Shown here: piece after piece, positions 1 through 8,525 of the stretch | Numbering within the stretch: the stretch's first letter is position 1 | Layout of the letters: each line of letters starts with the position of its first letter | Source of the DNA: Rhizobium sp. BG4 | GTDB lineage: Bacteria > Pseudomonadota > Alphaproteobacteria > Rhizobiales > Rhizobiaceae | Length of the DNA: 64,000 nucleotides | Direction: 5' to 3' | Assembly (NCBI RefSeq): GCF_016864575.1 | Contig: NZ_CP044125.1 | Coordinates: 2,010,501 to 2,074,500 of the forward strand | Program-made: the position numbers and the translations under genes | Notes under the pieces: model-generated | The model's input: the letters and a program-made list of their open reading frames with translations, nothing else | Told to the model about the DNA's origin: nothing | Database searches by the model: none

Positions 1-215
1 TTGCGGAGCAGCTTGACGGCCTCGCGGCCATCCATGTCGGGCAGGCCCACGTCCATGATCAGGAGGTCCACAGGCGCGCTGCGCGCCGCCTGCACACCCT
101 TGCCAGCGGTCGATTCCTGGAGAACCGTGAACTCCTCATAGAGCGACAGCTGCTCCGTCAGGGTTTCGCGGAGGTCGTCATCGTCATCCACCAGTAGAAT
201 GGTGCGTGCGGTCAT
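1..215 (-). CDS. Response regulator receiver protein, 3' end cut by window edge
   Basis: Translation from the ATG at 215 on the minus strand begins MTARTILLVDDDDDLRETL, the hydrophobic strand plus acidic cluster that opens a CheY-like receiver domain. About residue 55 lies in LLIMDVGLPDMDG, which carries the expected phospho-acceptor aspartate. The window ends within the receiver domain, so any output domain (DNA-binding, HPt or none) cannot be seen. No sensor kinase is visible on this side. The protein should act in the cytoplasm as the phosphorylated partner of a histidine kinase encoded outside the window. The receiver call is firm; the pathway is unknown. Confidence 0.85.
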   Translation of the reverse strand, partial: MTARTILLVDDDDDLRETLTEQLSLYEEFTVLQESTAGKGVQAARSAPVDLLIMDVGLPDMDGREAVKLLR

Positions 216-356
216 GCGGGTCTGTTCCTCAGGTTCCGTCTTACAAGTCCTACGCCAAATTCGACGATTGGCAAAGAGCACAAGACGCGCGGTTGCGGGG
301 CTCGGATCGATATGATTTCATCGAACATCCAAGCAAAACAAAAACATGTGAGAATA

Positions 357-905
357 ATGGAAAAAACAAGGCAGAGAGCGCCGAAGCGCATCTCCACCAT
401 CCTTGTAAGGCCTCAACCGGGAAAAAAGAGCCGGGCGCTGGTGCAATGCGGGCCTATCGTCGTGCCTGCGGCGATCGGCCGGACGGGCCGCAGCATCCTC
501 AAGCGCGAGGGCGATGGGGCAACACCTGTCGCGGCGATGAAGCTACTTTACGGCTTCCGGCGAGGCGAGCGCCCGCAGCGGCTCACAACGCCGCTTGCGC
601 TTTCGCGGATCCGTAGCGGTATGCTCTGGTGCGACCAGGCTGAGAACGCCAACTATAACCGGCTGGTCAAGGCGCCCTTCAAGCCGAGCCACGAGGAGCT
701 GAAGCGCAAGGACGGGCTCTACGATGTCTGCCTGGTCATGGACTGGAATGTCTCGTCCCGGGCGCGTCATCGCGGCTCGGCGATCTTCCTCCACCTGATC
801 CGCCCGGGCTACCAGCCGACGGATGGCTGTGTCGCCGTCAAACCGCAGGACATGCGCCGGATGCTTCCCCACATGCGCAAGGGGACGGTCGTCCGGGTTC
901 TCTGA
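357..905 (+). CDS. YkuD-like L,D-transpeptidase family protein
   Basis: The C-terminal half contains the catalytic signature of L,D-transpeptidases: a histidine in IFLHLIRPG (about residue 143) followed by TDGCVAV with the nucleophilic cysteine near residue 158. Such enzymes form 3-3 crosslinks in peptidoglycan or attach proteins to it, in the periplasm. The N-terminus is basic and lacks a clear signal peptide, so export is not evident; this resembles the short single-domain 'L,D-transpeptidase catalytic domain' proteins of rhizobia. I chose the ATG at 357, preceded by GAGA, giving 182 aa. An upstream in-frame ATG at 312 would add 15 residues. The gene stands alone, divergent from the response regulator. 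Confidence 0.75.
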   Translation: MEKTRQRAPKRISTILVRPQPGKKSRALVQCGPIVVPAAIGRTGRSILKREGDGATPVAAMKLLYGFRRGERPQRLTTPLALSRIRSGMLWCDQAENANYNRLVKAPFKPSHEELKRKDGLYDVCLVMDWNVSSRARHRGSAIFLHLIRPGYQPTDGCVAVKPQDMRRMLPHMRKGTVVRVL

Positions 906-1000
906 ATCTCAAGGGGTGATAATTTTTCGCCGCCGTCCTATATGGCTTGTCGACGTCGCGCTGCCTGGCGCGCCGGCTTTCAAACTGACGGAGACATATT

Positions 1001-1831
1001 GTGGCCAATCAACCCATCATTACTTTCCATGACGGACATTCCATCCCGCAGGTCGGCCTCGGCGTCTGGCAGACGCCGCAGGACATTGCCGCGCCGACAG
1101 TGCTGAAGGCGCTGGAAGCCGGCTACCGCCACATCGATACGGCATCCGGATACGACAACGAGCAGGGTGTCGGCGAAGGCTTCCGTTCCTCCGGTCTCGA
1201 CCGCAAGGACGTGTTCATCACCACCAAGCTGCGCAACACCGATCAGGGCTACGACAATACGCTGCGCGCCTTCGACGGCAGCCTGAAGAAGCTCGGCATG
1301 GACTATGTCGATCTCTACCTCGTCCACTGGCCCTCGCCGCATCGCGGCCTCTACCGCGAGACCTGGAAGGCTTTCGTGAAGATCAAGGAAGAGGGCCGGG
1401 CGCGCTCGATCGGCGTTTCGAACTTCTATCCCGATCATCTGGAGCACATCATCGGCGATACCGGCGTCGTACCGGTGATCAACCAGATCGAGCTGCATCC
1501 CGACTTCCAGCAGAAGGCGGCGCAGGAAGCGCACCAGAAGCTCAATATCGTCACCGAATCCTGGAGCCCGCTCGGCCAGGGCAAGTTCATCGCCAACCCG
1601 GTGATCGGCACCATTGCCAAGAAGCACGGCAAGACGCCGGCGCAGGTGATCATCCGCTGGCATATCGATACCGGCCTCGTGGTCATCCCGAAGTCGGTAA
1701 CGCCGTCGCGCATCGAAGAAAACTTCAAGGTTTTCGATTTCAAGCTGGATGCCGAGGATATGGCTGCGATCGCCAAGCTCGACGACAAGGGTGCGCGAAT
1801 GGGGCCTGATCCGTATACGGCGACTTTCTAA
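1001..1831 (+). CDS. Aldo/keto reductase
   Basis: A 276-aa TIM-barrel oxidoreductase starting at GTG 1001. The family's catalytic tetrad is present: D46 and Y51 in HIDTASGY, K76 in ITTKLRN and H109 in YLVHWPSP. The C-terminal IPKSVTPSRIEEN is the usual NADPH-binding loop. Members reduce aldehydes and ketones, and this one is closest in outline to the 2,5-diketo-D-gluconate reductase group, but substrate cannot be read from the sequence. It is cytoplasmic and monocistronic; a palindromic repeat and a bidirectional terminator separate it from convergent leuC. Length and motif set are typical. Confidence 0.9.
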   Translation: MANQPIITFHDGHSIPQVGLGVWQTPQDIAAPTVLKALEAGYRHIDTASGYDNEQGVGEGFRSSGLDRKDVFITTKLRNTDQGYDNTLRAFDGSLKKLGMDYVDLYLVHWPSPHRGLYRETWKAFVKIKEEGRARSIGVSNFYPDHLEHIIGDTGVVPVINQIELHPDFQQKAAQEAHQKLNIVTESWSPLGQGKFIANPVIGTIAKKHGKTPAQVIIRWHIDTGLVVIPKSVTPSRIEENFKVFDFKLDAEDMAAIAKLDDKGARMGPDPYTATF

Positions 1832-1844
1832 TATCCCGCGGTCA

Positions 1845-1995
1845 AGACCCCTCCCCAACCCCTCCCCACAAGGGGGAGGGGCCTGCGGCGAGCGCGAGGT
1901 TTGCGCACCGGCTCCCTATTTGATGGTCAGTTGGGTCACAGCGGCGCAGCAAGCTAAGCCCCTCCCCTTGTGGGGAGGGGTTTGGGGCGGGGGTC
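1845..1995. repeat. Palindromic intergenic mosaic element (RIME-like), copy 1
   Basis: Left arm GACCCCTCCCCAACCCCTCC and right arm GGAGGGGTTTGGGGCGGGGG form long imperfect inverted repeats around an internal segment. A secondary hairpin sits in the left half (CCCCTCCCC, ACAAG, GGGGGAGGGG). The architecture matches the GC-rich mosaic elements known in Rhizobiales intergenic DNA. It lies between two convergent genes. The same arm sequence recurs at 20484-20593, and related designs occur at 15436-15663 and 18045-18178. Confidence 0.75.
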
Positions 1996-2004
1996 CTCAC
2001 AAAC

Positions 2005-2034
2005 GAAAAAGGGCGGCTCAAGGCCGCCCTTTTC
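2005..2034. terminator. Bidirectional intrinsic terminator between aldo/keto reductase and leuC
   Basis: The stem AAAAGGGCGGC / GCCGCCCTTTT with a 5-nt loop is flanked by A and T runs on both sides, so it can end transcripts from either strand. It lies 20 nt after the leuC stop codon. Confidence 0.85.
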
Positions 2035-2053
2035 ATCTCTTGAACCTAAAGGC

Positions 2054-3463
2054 TCAGTTCCATTCGCGAATATCGACGAAGTGGCCGGCAATCGCCGCCG
2101 CAGCAGCCATTGCGGGCGACACGAGGTGCGTGCGGCCCTTGAAGCCCTGGCGGCCCTCGAAGTTGCGGTTCGAGGTCGAGGCGCAGCGCTCGCCCGGCTT
2201 CAGGCGGTCGTCGTTCATCGCGAGGCACATCGAGCAGCCCGGCTCGCGCCAGTCGAAGCCGGCAGCCTTGAAGATCTTGTCCAGGCCTTCCTTCTCGGCC
2301 TGTTCCTTCACGAGGCCGGAGCCCGGAACGATCATGGCGTTGACGGTGGAAGCAACGGTCTTGCCTTCGACGACCTTGGCGACTTCACGCAGGTCTTCGA
2401 TGCGGCCGTTGGTGCAGGAGCCGATGAAGACACGATCGATGCTGATATCGGTGATCGGCGTACCGGGCTTCAGGCCCATATAGTCGAGCGCGCGCCACTT
2501 GGAGGTGCGCTTGGTCTCGTCCTGGATATCATCAGGGTTCGGAACGATACCCTGAACCGAGATGACGTCCTCGGGCGAGGAGCCCCAGGAGACGATCGGC
2601 GGCAGTTCGGCGGCGTTGAGCTTGACGATGCGGTCGTAATGCGCGCCTTCGTCGGTCTTCAGCGTCTTCCAGTAGGCGATCGCCTGTTCCAGCGCTTCGC
2701 CCTTCGGCGCGCGCGGCTTGTCCTTCAGATATTCGAAGGTGATCTCGTCAGGCGCGATCAGGCCGGCACGGGCACCGCCTTCGATCGACATGTTGCAGAT
2801 CGTCATGCGGCCTTCCATCGACAGCGCGCGGATCGCTTCGCCGGCATATTCGATGACGTAGCCGGTACCGCCTGCGGTGCCGATTTCGCCGATGATGGCA
2901 AGAACGATGTCCTTGGCGGTGACGCCTGCCGGCAGCTGGCCGTCGACCTGCACCAGCATGTTCTTCGCCTTCTTCTGGATCAGCGTCTGGGTGGCGAGAA
3001 CGTGCTCGACTTCAGACGTGCCGATACCATGGGCGAGCGAACCGAAGGCGCCATGCGTCGAGGTATGGCTGTCGCCGCAGACGATCGTCATGCCCGGCAG
3101 GGTGAAGCCCTGTTCCGGTCCGATGATGTGGACGATGCCCTGACGCTTGTCGTTCTCGGAGTAATATTCGACGCCGAATTCGGCAGCGTTGATGGCGAGC
3201 TGCTCGACCTGGATGCGGCTTTCCTCGTTCTTGATGCCGAGGTGGCGATCCGGCGAGGTCGGAACGTTGTGGTCGACCACCGCCAGCGTCTTCTCCGGCG
3301 CGCGAACCTTGCGGTTCGTCATGCGCAGGCCTTCGAAAGCCTGCGGGGAGGTGACTTCGTGGACCAGGTGGCGGTCGATGTAGAGAAGACAGGTGCCGTC
3401 AGCCTGTTCGTCAACCAGGTGATCGTCCCAGATCTTGTCGTAAAGGGTACGCGGTGCGCTCAT
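2054..3463 (-). CDS. leuC: 3-isopropylmalate dehydratase large subunit
   Basis: A 469-aa aconitase-family protein catalysing isomerisation of 2- to 3-isopropylmalate in leucine synthesis, together with the small subunit LeuD (not in this window). The [4Fe-4S] cysteines are visible in [12 protein letters not shown] (about residue 350) and GCSMCLAMN (about residue 410). The N-terminal [12 protein letters not shown] is the family active-site stretch. Length matches the bacterial single-large-subunit form. The ATG at 3463 has only a weak upstream GGA. A good promoter lies about 190 nt upstream, with a possible small ORF in the leader (3535-3651). leuC and leuD are unlinked here, as is usual in rhizobia. 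Confidence 0.97.
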   Translation of the reverse strand: MSAPRTLYDKIWDDHLVDEQADGTCLLYIDRHLVHEVTSPQAFEGLRMTNRKVRAPEKTLAVVDHNVPTSPDRHLGIKNEESRIQVEQLAINAAEFGVEYYSENDKRQGIVHIIGPEQGFTLPGMTIVCGDSHTSTHGAFGSLAHGIGTSEVEHVLATQTLIQKKAKNMLVQVDGQLPAGVTAKDIVLAIIGEIGTAGGTGYVIEYAGEAIRALSMEGRMTICNMSIEGGARAGLIAPDEITFEYLKDKPRAPKGEALEQAIAYWKTLKTDEGAHYDRIVKLNAAELPPIVSWGSSPEDVISVQGIVPNPDDIQDETKRTSKWRALDYMGLKPGTPITDISIDRVFIGSCTNGRIEDLREVAKVVEGKTVASTVNAMIVPGSGLVKEQAEKEGLDKIFKAAGFDWREPGCSMCLAMNDDRLKPGERCASTSNRNFEGRQGFKGRTHLVSPAMAAAAAIAGHFVDIREWN

Positions 3464-3534
3464 GGCAGTTCAATCCGTGTTTGGATGCGATGAAAATGGA
3501 AAAATGGCGGCAAGGCCCGCCGGCCGTCATTCGA

Positions 3535-3651
3535 TCAACGAAGTCGGCTGTTGAGCGCACCGCAAACCGACGCAAAGAAACGTGCGGGCAGGCGGTAATG
3601 GTCCTGCAGCACGAAGATATGCGCGCCAATGCACTTGAACTTGCTTTCCAT
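3535..3651 (-). CDS. Possible 38-aa small ORF in the leuC leader (candidate leaderless gene)
   Basis: The minus strand reads MESKFKCIGAHIFVLQDHYR, continues for 18 residues and stops at 3535. The ATG at 3651 lies about where transcription should start from the promoter at 3659-3687, so translation would be leaderless; no Shine-Dalgarno sequence precedes it. The peptide is mixed basic/hydrophobic with two cysteines. It is not leucine-rich (four scattered leucines), which argues against a classical leu attenuation peptide. It could be a small protein, a regulatory uORF or a chance ORF. I do not recognise a family. Conservation across rhizobial leuC leaders would decide. Confidence 0.4.
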   Translation of the reverse strand: MESKFKCIGAHIFVLQDHYRLPARFFASVCGALNSRLR

Positions 3652-3658
3652 GGCGCTG

Positions 3659-3687
3659 GATATAGCGATTTTTCCGCGTGTCGGCAA
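3659..3687 (-). promoter_or_regulatory. Putative sigma-70-type promoter for leuC / small leader ORF
   Basis: On the minus strand a TTGCCG box (3687-3682) is separated by 17 nt from TATATC (3664-3659). The predicted start falls at about 3652, next to the ATG of the 38-aa ORF and about 190 nt before leuC. This is inferred from consensus only. Confidence 0.5.
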
Positions 3688-3705
3688 TTCGAATCGTGAG
3701 GCGGC

Positions 3706-4524
3706 CTAGCGGCCTCTTGTCCGGCGCATGCGCATCTCCACCCGCCGCAGCGCCAGAGACAGGCCTATCGTCAGGATCAAGTAGATGTAGGTGACGATCG
3801 AATAGGTCTCGAAGAAGCGGAATGAGCCTGACGCATAGACCTTGCCCATCTGCGTGATGTCGGAGACTCCGAGCACGGAAACCAGCGAACTGTCCTTCAC
3901 CATCGACACGAAATCGTTGGAGAGCGGCGGGAAGATCACCTTGATCGCCTGCGGGAAGACGACCAGCCGGAAGCGGTGGTAGCGCGACAGGCCGAGCGCC
4001 TTGGCGGCTTCGATCTGGCCGTGATCGACCGACTGGATGCCTGCCCTGAAGACCTCGGCGATGAACGAGGAATAGCCGATCATCAGCGCGATGATCGCCC
4101 GCCACATCAGCGACAGGTCACGCACGAGAATAGGCTCGGCGGCGCCGGCTTTGACGAGCGGCGTGATCAGGAAATTATAGGCGGCAACGATCCCAGGCGC
4201 GCCGACGAAGGCGACGTAGAAGAGCAGCACCAGCATCGGGATGCCGCGGATGACCTCGATATAAAAGCGCGAGATCTGCCTGAGGACGACGCTGTCCGAC
4301 AGCCCGAGGAGGGCGATGCCGAGGCCGAGGACCGTTGCCAGCACGAAGGCGACGATGGTGACGAAGACCGTCACCCACACGCCGTTGACGACGGTCTGGA
4401 AGACCTGCGCATAGATACCGTTGGTGACGATGACGATGGCGAGAATGATGCCGATAATGGCAAGGGCGACCAGCCACCAGGGATAGTCGCCCTTCTCGGA
4501 TCGCGGGGATGGGTGTGGCGCCAT
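3706..4524 (-). CDS. Polar amino-acid ABC transporter permease (HisM/GlnP type)
   Basis: A 272-aa inner-membrane protein. After a hydrophilic N-terminus there is one TM segment (residues about 18-38), then the conserved amino-acid permease core TVFVTIVAFVLATVLGLGIA, the segment IEVIRGIPMLVLLFY and the EAA loop EAAKALGLSRYHRFRLVVFP that contacts the ATPase. It should form the channel for the binding protein encoded 16 nt upstream. No ATP-binding subunit is adjacent, so the pair must use an ATPase encoded elsewhere or share one. The stop at 3706 is followed by the leuC leader region. Confidence 0.92.
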   Translation of the reverse strand: MAPHPSPRSEKGDYPWWLVALAIIGIILAIVIVTNGIYAQVFQTVVNGVWVTVFVTIVAFVLATVLGLGIALLGLSDSVVLRQISRFYIEVIRGIPMLVLLFYVAFVGAPGIVAAYNFLITPLVKAGAAEPILVRDLSLMWRAIIALMIGYSSFIAEVFRAGIQSVDHGQIEAAKALGLSRYHRFRLVVFPQAIKVIFPPLSNDFVSMVKDSSLVSVLGVSDITQMGKVYASGSFRFFETYSIVTYIYLILTIGLSLALRRVEMRMRRTRGR

Positions 4525-4540
4525 CTGCGATGATCCGGAA

Positions 4541-5338
4541 TTACTGGCCCATCTTGTAGTCGAGGAACCACTTCTTGTTCAGGGCGTCGAGCGTACCGTC
4601 GGCCTTCAGGCTGGCGATCGCCGCATTGACGGGCGCGACAAGGTCCGAACCCTTCGGGAAGATGAAGCCGAAATCCTCGGTGCCGAGCGGGCCGCCGATG
4701 ACCTTCAGCGCGCCGTTCGAGGCATCGACATAGCCCTTGGCGGCCACGCCGTCGGTCAGCACGGTATCGACGTCGCCGGTCTTCAGCGCCTGAACGGTGG
4801 CGCCGAAGGTTTCGAAGAGCTTGATGCGCGGGTTCTGCTCGTTGCCGTCGAGGATCTCGTAGACGGCGGTGTAGAAGGGCGAGGTGCCAGGCTGAGCGCC
4901 GACCAGGCCGTCCTTGAAGGCGCCAAAGGTCTTGCCGTCGGTGAAGCGGCTCTCATCGGCGCGGACCAGCATGAACTGCTGCGAGCGCATATAGGGGTCG
5001 GAGAAATCAACCTTCGCCTTGCGGTCGTCCTTGATGGTGATGCCGGTCATGCCGATGTTGTACTGATTGTCGGAGACGGCCTGGATCATCGCGTCCCAGC
5101 TGGTGTTCTGGTACTCGACCTTGAAGTTCAGCCGCTTGGCGATCTCGTTCATCGCATCATATTCCCAGCCGATCTGCTTGCCGGACTTCGGGTCGACGAA
5201 CTGCAACGGCGGATAGGCGTTCTCGGTGACCACGACGACCGTCTTGCCGCCGAGATCGGGCAGGGTGTCGGCGACGGCCGCGAGCGGCGAGAGCGTGAGA
5301 GCGGCAAGGCCTGCGAGAATGGTGCGGCGGAAAAGCAT
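4541..5338 (-). CDS. Polar amino-acid ABC transporter periplasmic binding protein
   Basis: A 265-aa family-3 solute-binding protein. Residues 1-23 ([20 protein letters not shown]...) form a signal peptide ending in AVA before [10 protein letters not shown]. The body shows the two-lobe SBP_bac_3 pattern: [20 protein letters not shown], then [20 protein letters not shown], where the arginine and aspartate usually bind the amino-acid head group. It is the first gene of a two-gene unit with the downstream permease. The ligand is probably a polar amino acid but cannot be named from sequence. Confidence 0.92.
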   Translation of the reverse strand: MLFRRTILAGLAALTLSPLAAVADTLPDLGGKTVVVVTENAYPPLQFVDPKSGKQIGWEYDAMNEIAKRLNFKVEYQNTSWDAMIQAVSDNQYNIGMTGITIKDDRKAKVDFSDPYMRSQQFMLVRADESRFTDGKTFGAFKDGLVGAQPGTSPFYTAVYEILDGNEQNPRIKLFETFGATVQALKTGDVDTVLTDGVAAKGYVDASNGALKVIGGPLGTEDFGFIFPKGSDLVAPVNAAIASLKADGTLDALNKKWFLDYKMGQ

Positions 5339-5434
5339 GCTGAAAAGTCCCCGGAAAAATGTAGCTGGCGAAAACTGTCATAGAAGAGAAGGCGATGGCA
5401 AGAGCGGTGAACTTGCAGTTGCTGCCTTAAAACA

Positions 5435-5461
5435 GAAAAGGCGGCCGAAGACCGCCTTTTC
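5435..5461 (-). terminator. Intrinsic terminator after rplS
   Basis: The stem AAAAGGCGGT/CCGCCTTTT with a short loop containing CTTCGG lies 26 nt after the rplS stop and ends in a T run on the minus strand. Confidence 0.85.
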
Positions 5462-5486
5462 ATGCAATGATTTTGCTTCGCAGAAC

Positions 5487-6023
5487 TTATTCTGCTGCCG
5501 GCTCAGCGGCGGCTGCTGCTTCTGCGGCTGCCTTTGCTTCAGCGGCTTCTGCTGCTGCCTTTTCGGCGGCGAGAGCCTGTGCTGCTGCAATCTTTTCAGC
5601 TTCGATGCGTGCCTTTTCCTCGGCAACTGCAGCGCGCTCGGCTTCGTTCAGCTTGCGGGCGCGGGTGCCGGTGTTCTCGACGATACGAGCCGACTTACCG
5701 CGACGATCGCGCAGGTAGTAAAGCTTGGCGCGACGGACCTTACCGCGGCGAACGATTTCAACGCTTTCGACAGCCGGGGAGTAAACCGGGAATACGCGCT
5801 CGACGCCTTCGCCGTAGGAGATCTTGCGAACCGTGAAGTTCTCCTGGAGGCCGCCGCCGGAGCGAGCGATGCAAACGCCTTCGTAGGCCTGTACGCGGGT
5901 ACGGTTGCCTTCCTTGACGCGGACGTTAACGCGGACGGTGTCGCCCGGGGAAAATTCCGGGAGCGTGCGCTGGGCTTCGATCTTGGCGACCTGTTCGGCC
6001 TCAAGCTGCTGGATGATGTTCAT
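5487..6023 (-). CDS. rplS: 50S ribosomal protein L19 with long Ala-rich C-terminal tail
   Basis: Residues 1-120 are canonical L19, a protein at the interface of the two ribosomal subunits: [39 protein letters not shown] and [19 protein letters not shown]. Standard L19 is about 115-130 residues; this one is 178. The extra 55 or so residues are an Ala/Glu/Lys-rich low-complexity tail that would form a charged helix. Similar tails occur in other alphaproteobacterial L19 proteins as far as I recall. In many bacteria rplS directly follows trmD; here an oppositely oriented permease gene intervenes. Confidence 0.97.
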   Translation of the reverse strand: MNIIQQLEAEQVAKIEAQRTLPEFSPGDTVRVNVRVKEGNRTRVQAYEGVCIARSGGGLQENFTVRKISYGEGVERVFPVYSPAVESVEIVRRGKVRRAKLYYLRDRRGKSARIVENTGTRARKLNEAERAAVAEEKARIEAEKIAAAQALAAEKAAAEAAEAKAAAEAAAAAEPAAE

Positions 6024-6358
6024 GACTCAACCTCATTGTTGGTTCAACAGCCAGAGCGCTCTGAACGATCTATCCTTGGTCGAGCCTCAGATATATGCCG
6101 GTGAAGGCAGGAGCGAATTCGTCTGTTTTTCTTTGCTTGGCTGATGGGAGTTTTCCCATTCCGGGCGTGCGCATACCCTATTACGCAGACCTTGTCACCC
6201 CTCTCCGCCGGAAAATCCGCAATGCCGGGCGGTTCGCTGCGCTTCTCCGCGCGATCATGGCTGCGACTTCAGTGATTAATTATTTGTCGAATGCCTAATT
6301 TAGGAGCAGATTCTGATTCGGGCCAAATCATGACCCGTGGGAATTTGGAGGGGAATGA
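6024..6358. other. 335-nt divergent intergenic region (rplS / NCS1 permease)
   Basis: This region must hold the promoters of rplS (minus) and of the permease (plus). The permease has a strong Shine-Dalgarno GGAGGGG just before its ATG. The 150 nt next to the permease is AT-richer than the surroundings. I see no RNA gene or convincing ORF, and no conserved L19 autoregulatory structure that I can assign by eye. Confidence 0.5.
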
Positions 6359-7813
6359 ATGTCGATAAGCAATCCATCGCCTTCGTTGTATAACGAGGAC
6401 CTGGCGCCTGCAGAGGAGAGGAAGTGGGGCGCCTTCAGTATCTTCAATGTCTGGACGTCCGACGTCCATAGTCTTTGGGGTTATTATCTCGCCGCCAGTC
6501 TGTTCCTGCTCTGCGGCAGTTTCATCAACTTCGTGATTGCGATCGGCATCGGCTCGCTGGTCATCTTCTTCCTCATGAGCCTCGTCGGCAATGCCGGCGT
6601 CAAGACGGGCGTGCCTTTCCCGGTTCTCGCGCGCGCCTCCTTCGGCACGTTCGGCGCCAACCTCCCGGCGCTGGTGCGCGCGGTCGTCGCCTGCTTCTGG
6701 TACGGCGCGCAGACGGCGGCGGCATCCGGCGCCATCGTTGCGCTTCTCATCCGCAACGACAGCATCCTCGCCTTCCACCAGAACAGTCATATGCTCGGCC
6801 ACTCGACGCTCGAGGTGATCTGCTACGTCATCATCTGGGGGCTGCAGCTGCTGATCATCCAGCGCGGCATGGAAACCGTGCGCAAATTCCAGGATTGGGC
6901 AGGCCCTGCCGTCTGGATCATGATGCTCATTCTTGCCGTCTATCTCGTCACCAAGGCCGGCACCTTCTCCTTCGGCAGCGAAATCCCGCGCGACGTGCTG
7001 ATCGAAAAGACCAAGGACGCAGGCATTTCCTATGAGCCCGGATCCTTCCCGGCACTTGCGGCCGTGGCTGCGACCTGGATCACCTATTTCGCAGCGCTCT
7101 ACCTGAACTTCTGCGACTTCTCGCGCTATGCCAAGGACACGAAGACCTTGCGCAAGGGCAATCTCTGGGGGCTGCCGATCAACCTTCTCGCCTTCTGCCT
7201 TGTTGCCGGTGTCACAACTACGGCCGCCTTCACCGTTTACGGCGAGGTGCTGCTGCATCCGGAAGCGATCTCAGCGAAATTCGACAGCTGGTTCCTGGCG
7301 CTGCTTGCGGCTCTGACCTTCGCCGTCGCCACGCTCGGCATCAATGTCGTCGCCAACTTCGTCTCGCCGGCCTTCGATTTCTCGAACGTCTTTCCGCGGC
7401 AGATCAGCTTCAAGCGGGGCGGCTATATCGCGGCTCTGATCGCGCTGGTGCTCTATCCGTTCGCTCCGTGGGAAACGGGTGCGGCGCATTTCGTCAACTT
7501 CATCGGCTCGACGATGGGGCCGATCTTCGGGATCATGATGGTCGACTACTATCTGATCCGGAAGGGCGAGCTTGATGTTGCCGCGCTCTACCAGGAGAAC
7601 GGCGAATTCCGCTTCCAGAACGGCTGGCACACGAACGCCTTCATCGCCTTCATTGTCGGTATGGTGTTCTCGTCGATCCTGCCGACCTTCACCTCGATCC
7701 TGCCGGATTGGTGGGGAACCTATGGCTGGTTCTTCGGCGTCGGCATCGGCGGCCTGGTTTATTATGTGCTGCGCATGAGCACGCGCGGCTCGGCCGTCGG
7801 CGCCGCCACCTGA
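6359..7813 (+). CDS. NCS1 family nucleobase/cofactor permease (cytosine/allantoin/thiamine type)
   Basis: A 484-aa integral membrane protein with about 12 hydrophobic segments. The N-terminus NEDLAPAEERKWGAFSIFNV, followed by the GYYLAASLFLL helix, is the standard opening of nucleobase:cation symporter-1 proteins. Later WITYFAALYLNFCDFSRYAK and PIFGIMMVDYYLIRKGELDV are conserved NCS1 segments; the latter is helix 10 plus the YLIRKG loop. It should import a nucleobase, hydantoin, allantoin or thiamine-like compound with Na+ or H+. The substrate is undetermined, and no catabolic genes lie beside it to help. ATG at 6359 has GGAGGGGA upstream. Confidence 0.92.
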   Translation: MSISNPSPSLYNEDLAPAEERKWGAFSIFNVWTSDVHSLWGYYLAASLFLLCGSFINFVIAIGIGSLVIFFLMSLVGNAGVKTGVPFPVLARASFGTFGANLPALVRAVVACFWYGAQTAAASGAIVALLIRNDSILAFHQNSHMLGHSTLEVICYVIIWGLQLLIIQRGMETVRKFQDWAGPAVWIMMLILAVYLVTKAGTFSFGSEIPRDVLIEKTKDAGISYEPGSFPALAAVAATWITYFAALYLNFCDFSRYAKDTKTLRKGNLWGLPINLLAFCLVAGVTTTAAFTVYGEVLLHPEAISAKFDSWFLALLAALTFAVATLGINVVANFVSPAFDFSNVFPRQISFKRGGYIAALIALVLYPFAPWETGAAHFVNFIGSTMGPIFGIMMVDYYLIRKGELDVAALYQENGEFRFQNGWHTNAFIAFIVGMVFSSILPTFTSILPDWWGTYGWFFGVGIGGLVYYVLRMSTRGSAVGAAT

Positions 7814-7821
7814 CATGTGAT

Positions 7822-7841
7822 GCGCCCGGTTCTCCGGGCGT
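7822..7841. terminator. Hairpin between convergent NCS1 permease and trmD
   Basis: GCGCCCGG-TTCT-CCGGGCGT forms an 8-bp stem in the 28-nt gap between two convergent stop codons. It lacks a T run, so it is only a possible terminator. Confidence 0.5.
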
Positions 7842-8522
7842 CTACTCTTCCAAGAGGTCGGGCCGTCGTTTCCTGGTCAGGGCGACGGCCTGTTCATGCC
7901 GCCACTTCTCGATGGCGCCGTGATTGCCTGAGGTCAGAACCGCGGGGATTTCCCGGCCTTCCCATTCCTGCGGACGGGTATAATGCGGATGCTCCAGCAG
8001 GCCGCCCTCGAAGCTTTCATGCAGGCCGGAGAGATCGTTACCCATGACGCCGGGCAGGATGCGGACGATCGCGTCCAGGACGGTCAGCGCAGCGGGTTCG
8101 CCGCCTGATAGCACGTAATCGCCGATCGAGACCTCTTCCAGCTCACGCGCATCGATGACGCGCTGGTCGACACCTTCGAAGCGGCCGCAGACGATGATGA
8201 CGCCTTCACCCCCAGCGAGTTCGCGAACGCGCTTCTGCGTCAGCGGTTTGCCGCGGGGGCTCATCAGCAGGCGGGGGCGATTGTCGTTTTCCGAGACCGT
8301 ATCGATGGCACGCGCGAGAACATCGGGCTTCAGCACCATGCCTGCGCCGCCACCGGCCGGGGTATCGTCGACGGTGCGATGCTTGTCGGTGGTGAAATCA
8401 CGGATCTGCACTGGTTCCAGCGACCACTGCCCGCGCTCCATCGCCTTGCCTGACAGCGAGAAGCCGAGATGGCCCGGAAACATCTCCGGATAGAGGGTGA
8501 GCACGGTTGCCCGGAAGGCCAT
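7842..8522 (-). CDS. trmD: tRNA (guanine-N1-)-methyltransferase
   Basis: A 226-aa SPOUT-class enzyme that methylates G37 of tRNAs with S-adenosylmethionine, preventing +1 frameshifting. The N-terminal [20 protein letters not shown] and the trefoil-knot segments [15 protein letters not shown] and [19 protein letters not shown], which bind the methyl donor, are intact. It starts 3 nt after the rimM stop, so it is surely co-transcribed in rpsP-rimM-trmD order on the minus strand. Length is slightly shorter than in E. coli (255) but normal for alphaproteobacteria. Confidence 0.97.
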   Translation of the reverse strand: MAFRATVLTLYPEMFPGHLGFSLSGKAMERGQWSLEPVQIRDFTTDKHRTVDDTPAGGGAGMVLKPDVLARAIDTVSENDNRPRLLMSPRGKPLTQKRVRELAGGEGVIIVCGRFEGVDQRVIDARELEEVSIGDYVLSGGEPAALTVLDAIVRILPGVMGNDLSGLHESFEGGLLEHPHYTRPQEWEGREIPAVLTSGNHGAIEKWRHEQAVALTRKRRPDLLEE

Positions 8523-8525
8523 GAC

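Noticed and set aside
1970..3493. Long plus-strand frame opposite leuC
   Set aside because: leuC is a clear full-length enzyme; the opposite frame has no motif and starts within the terminator region.
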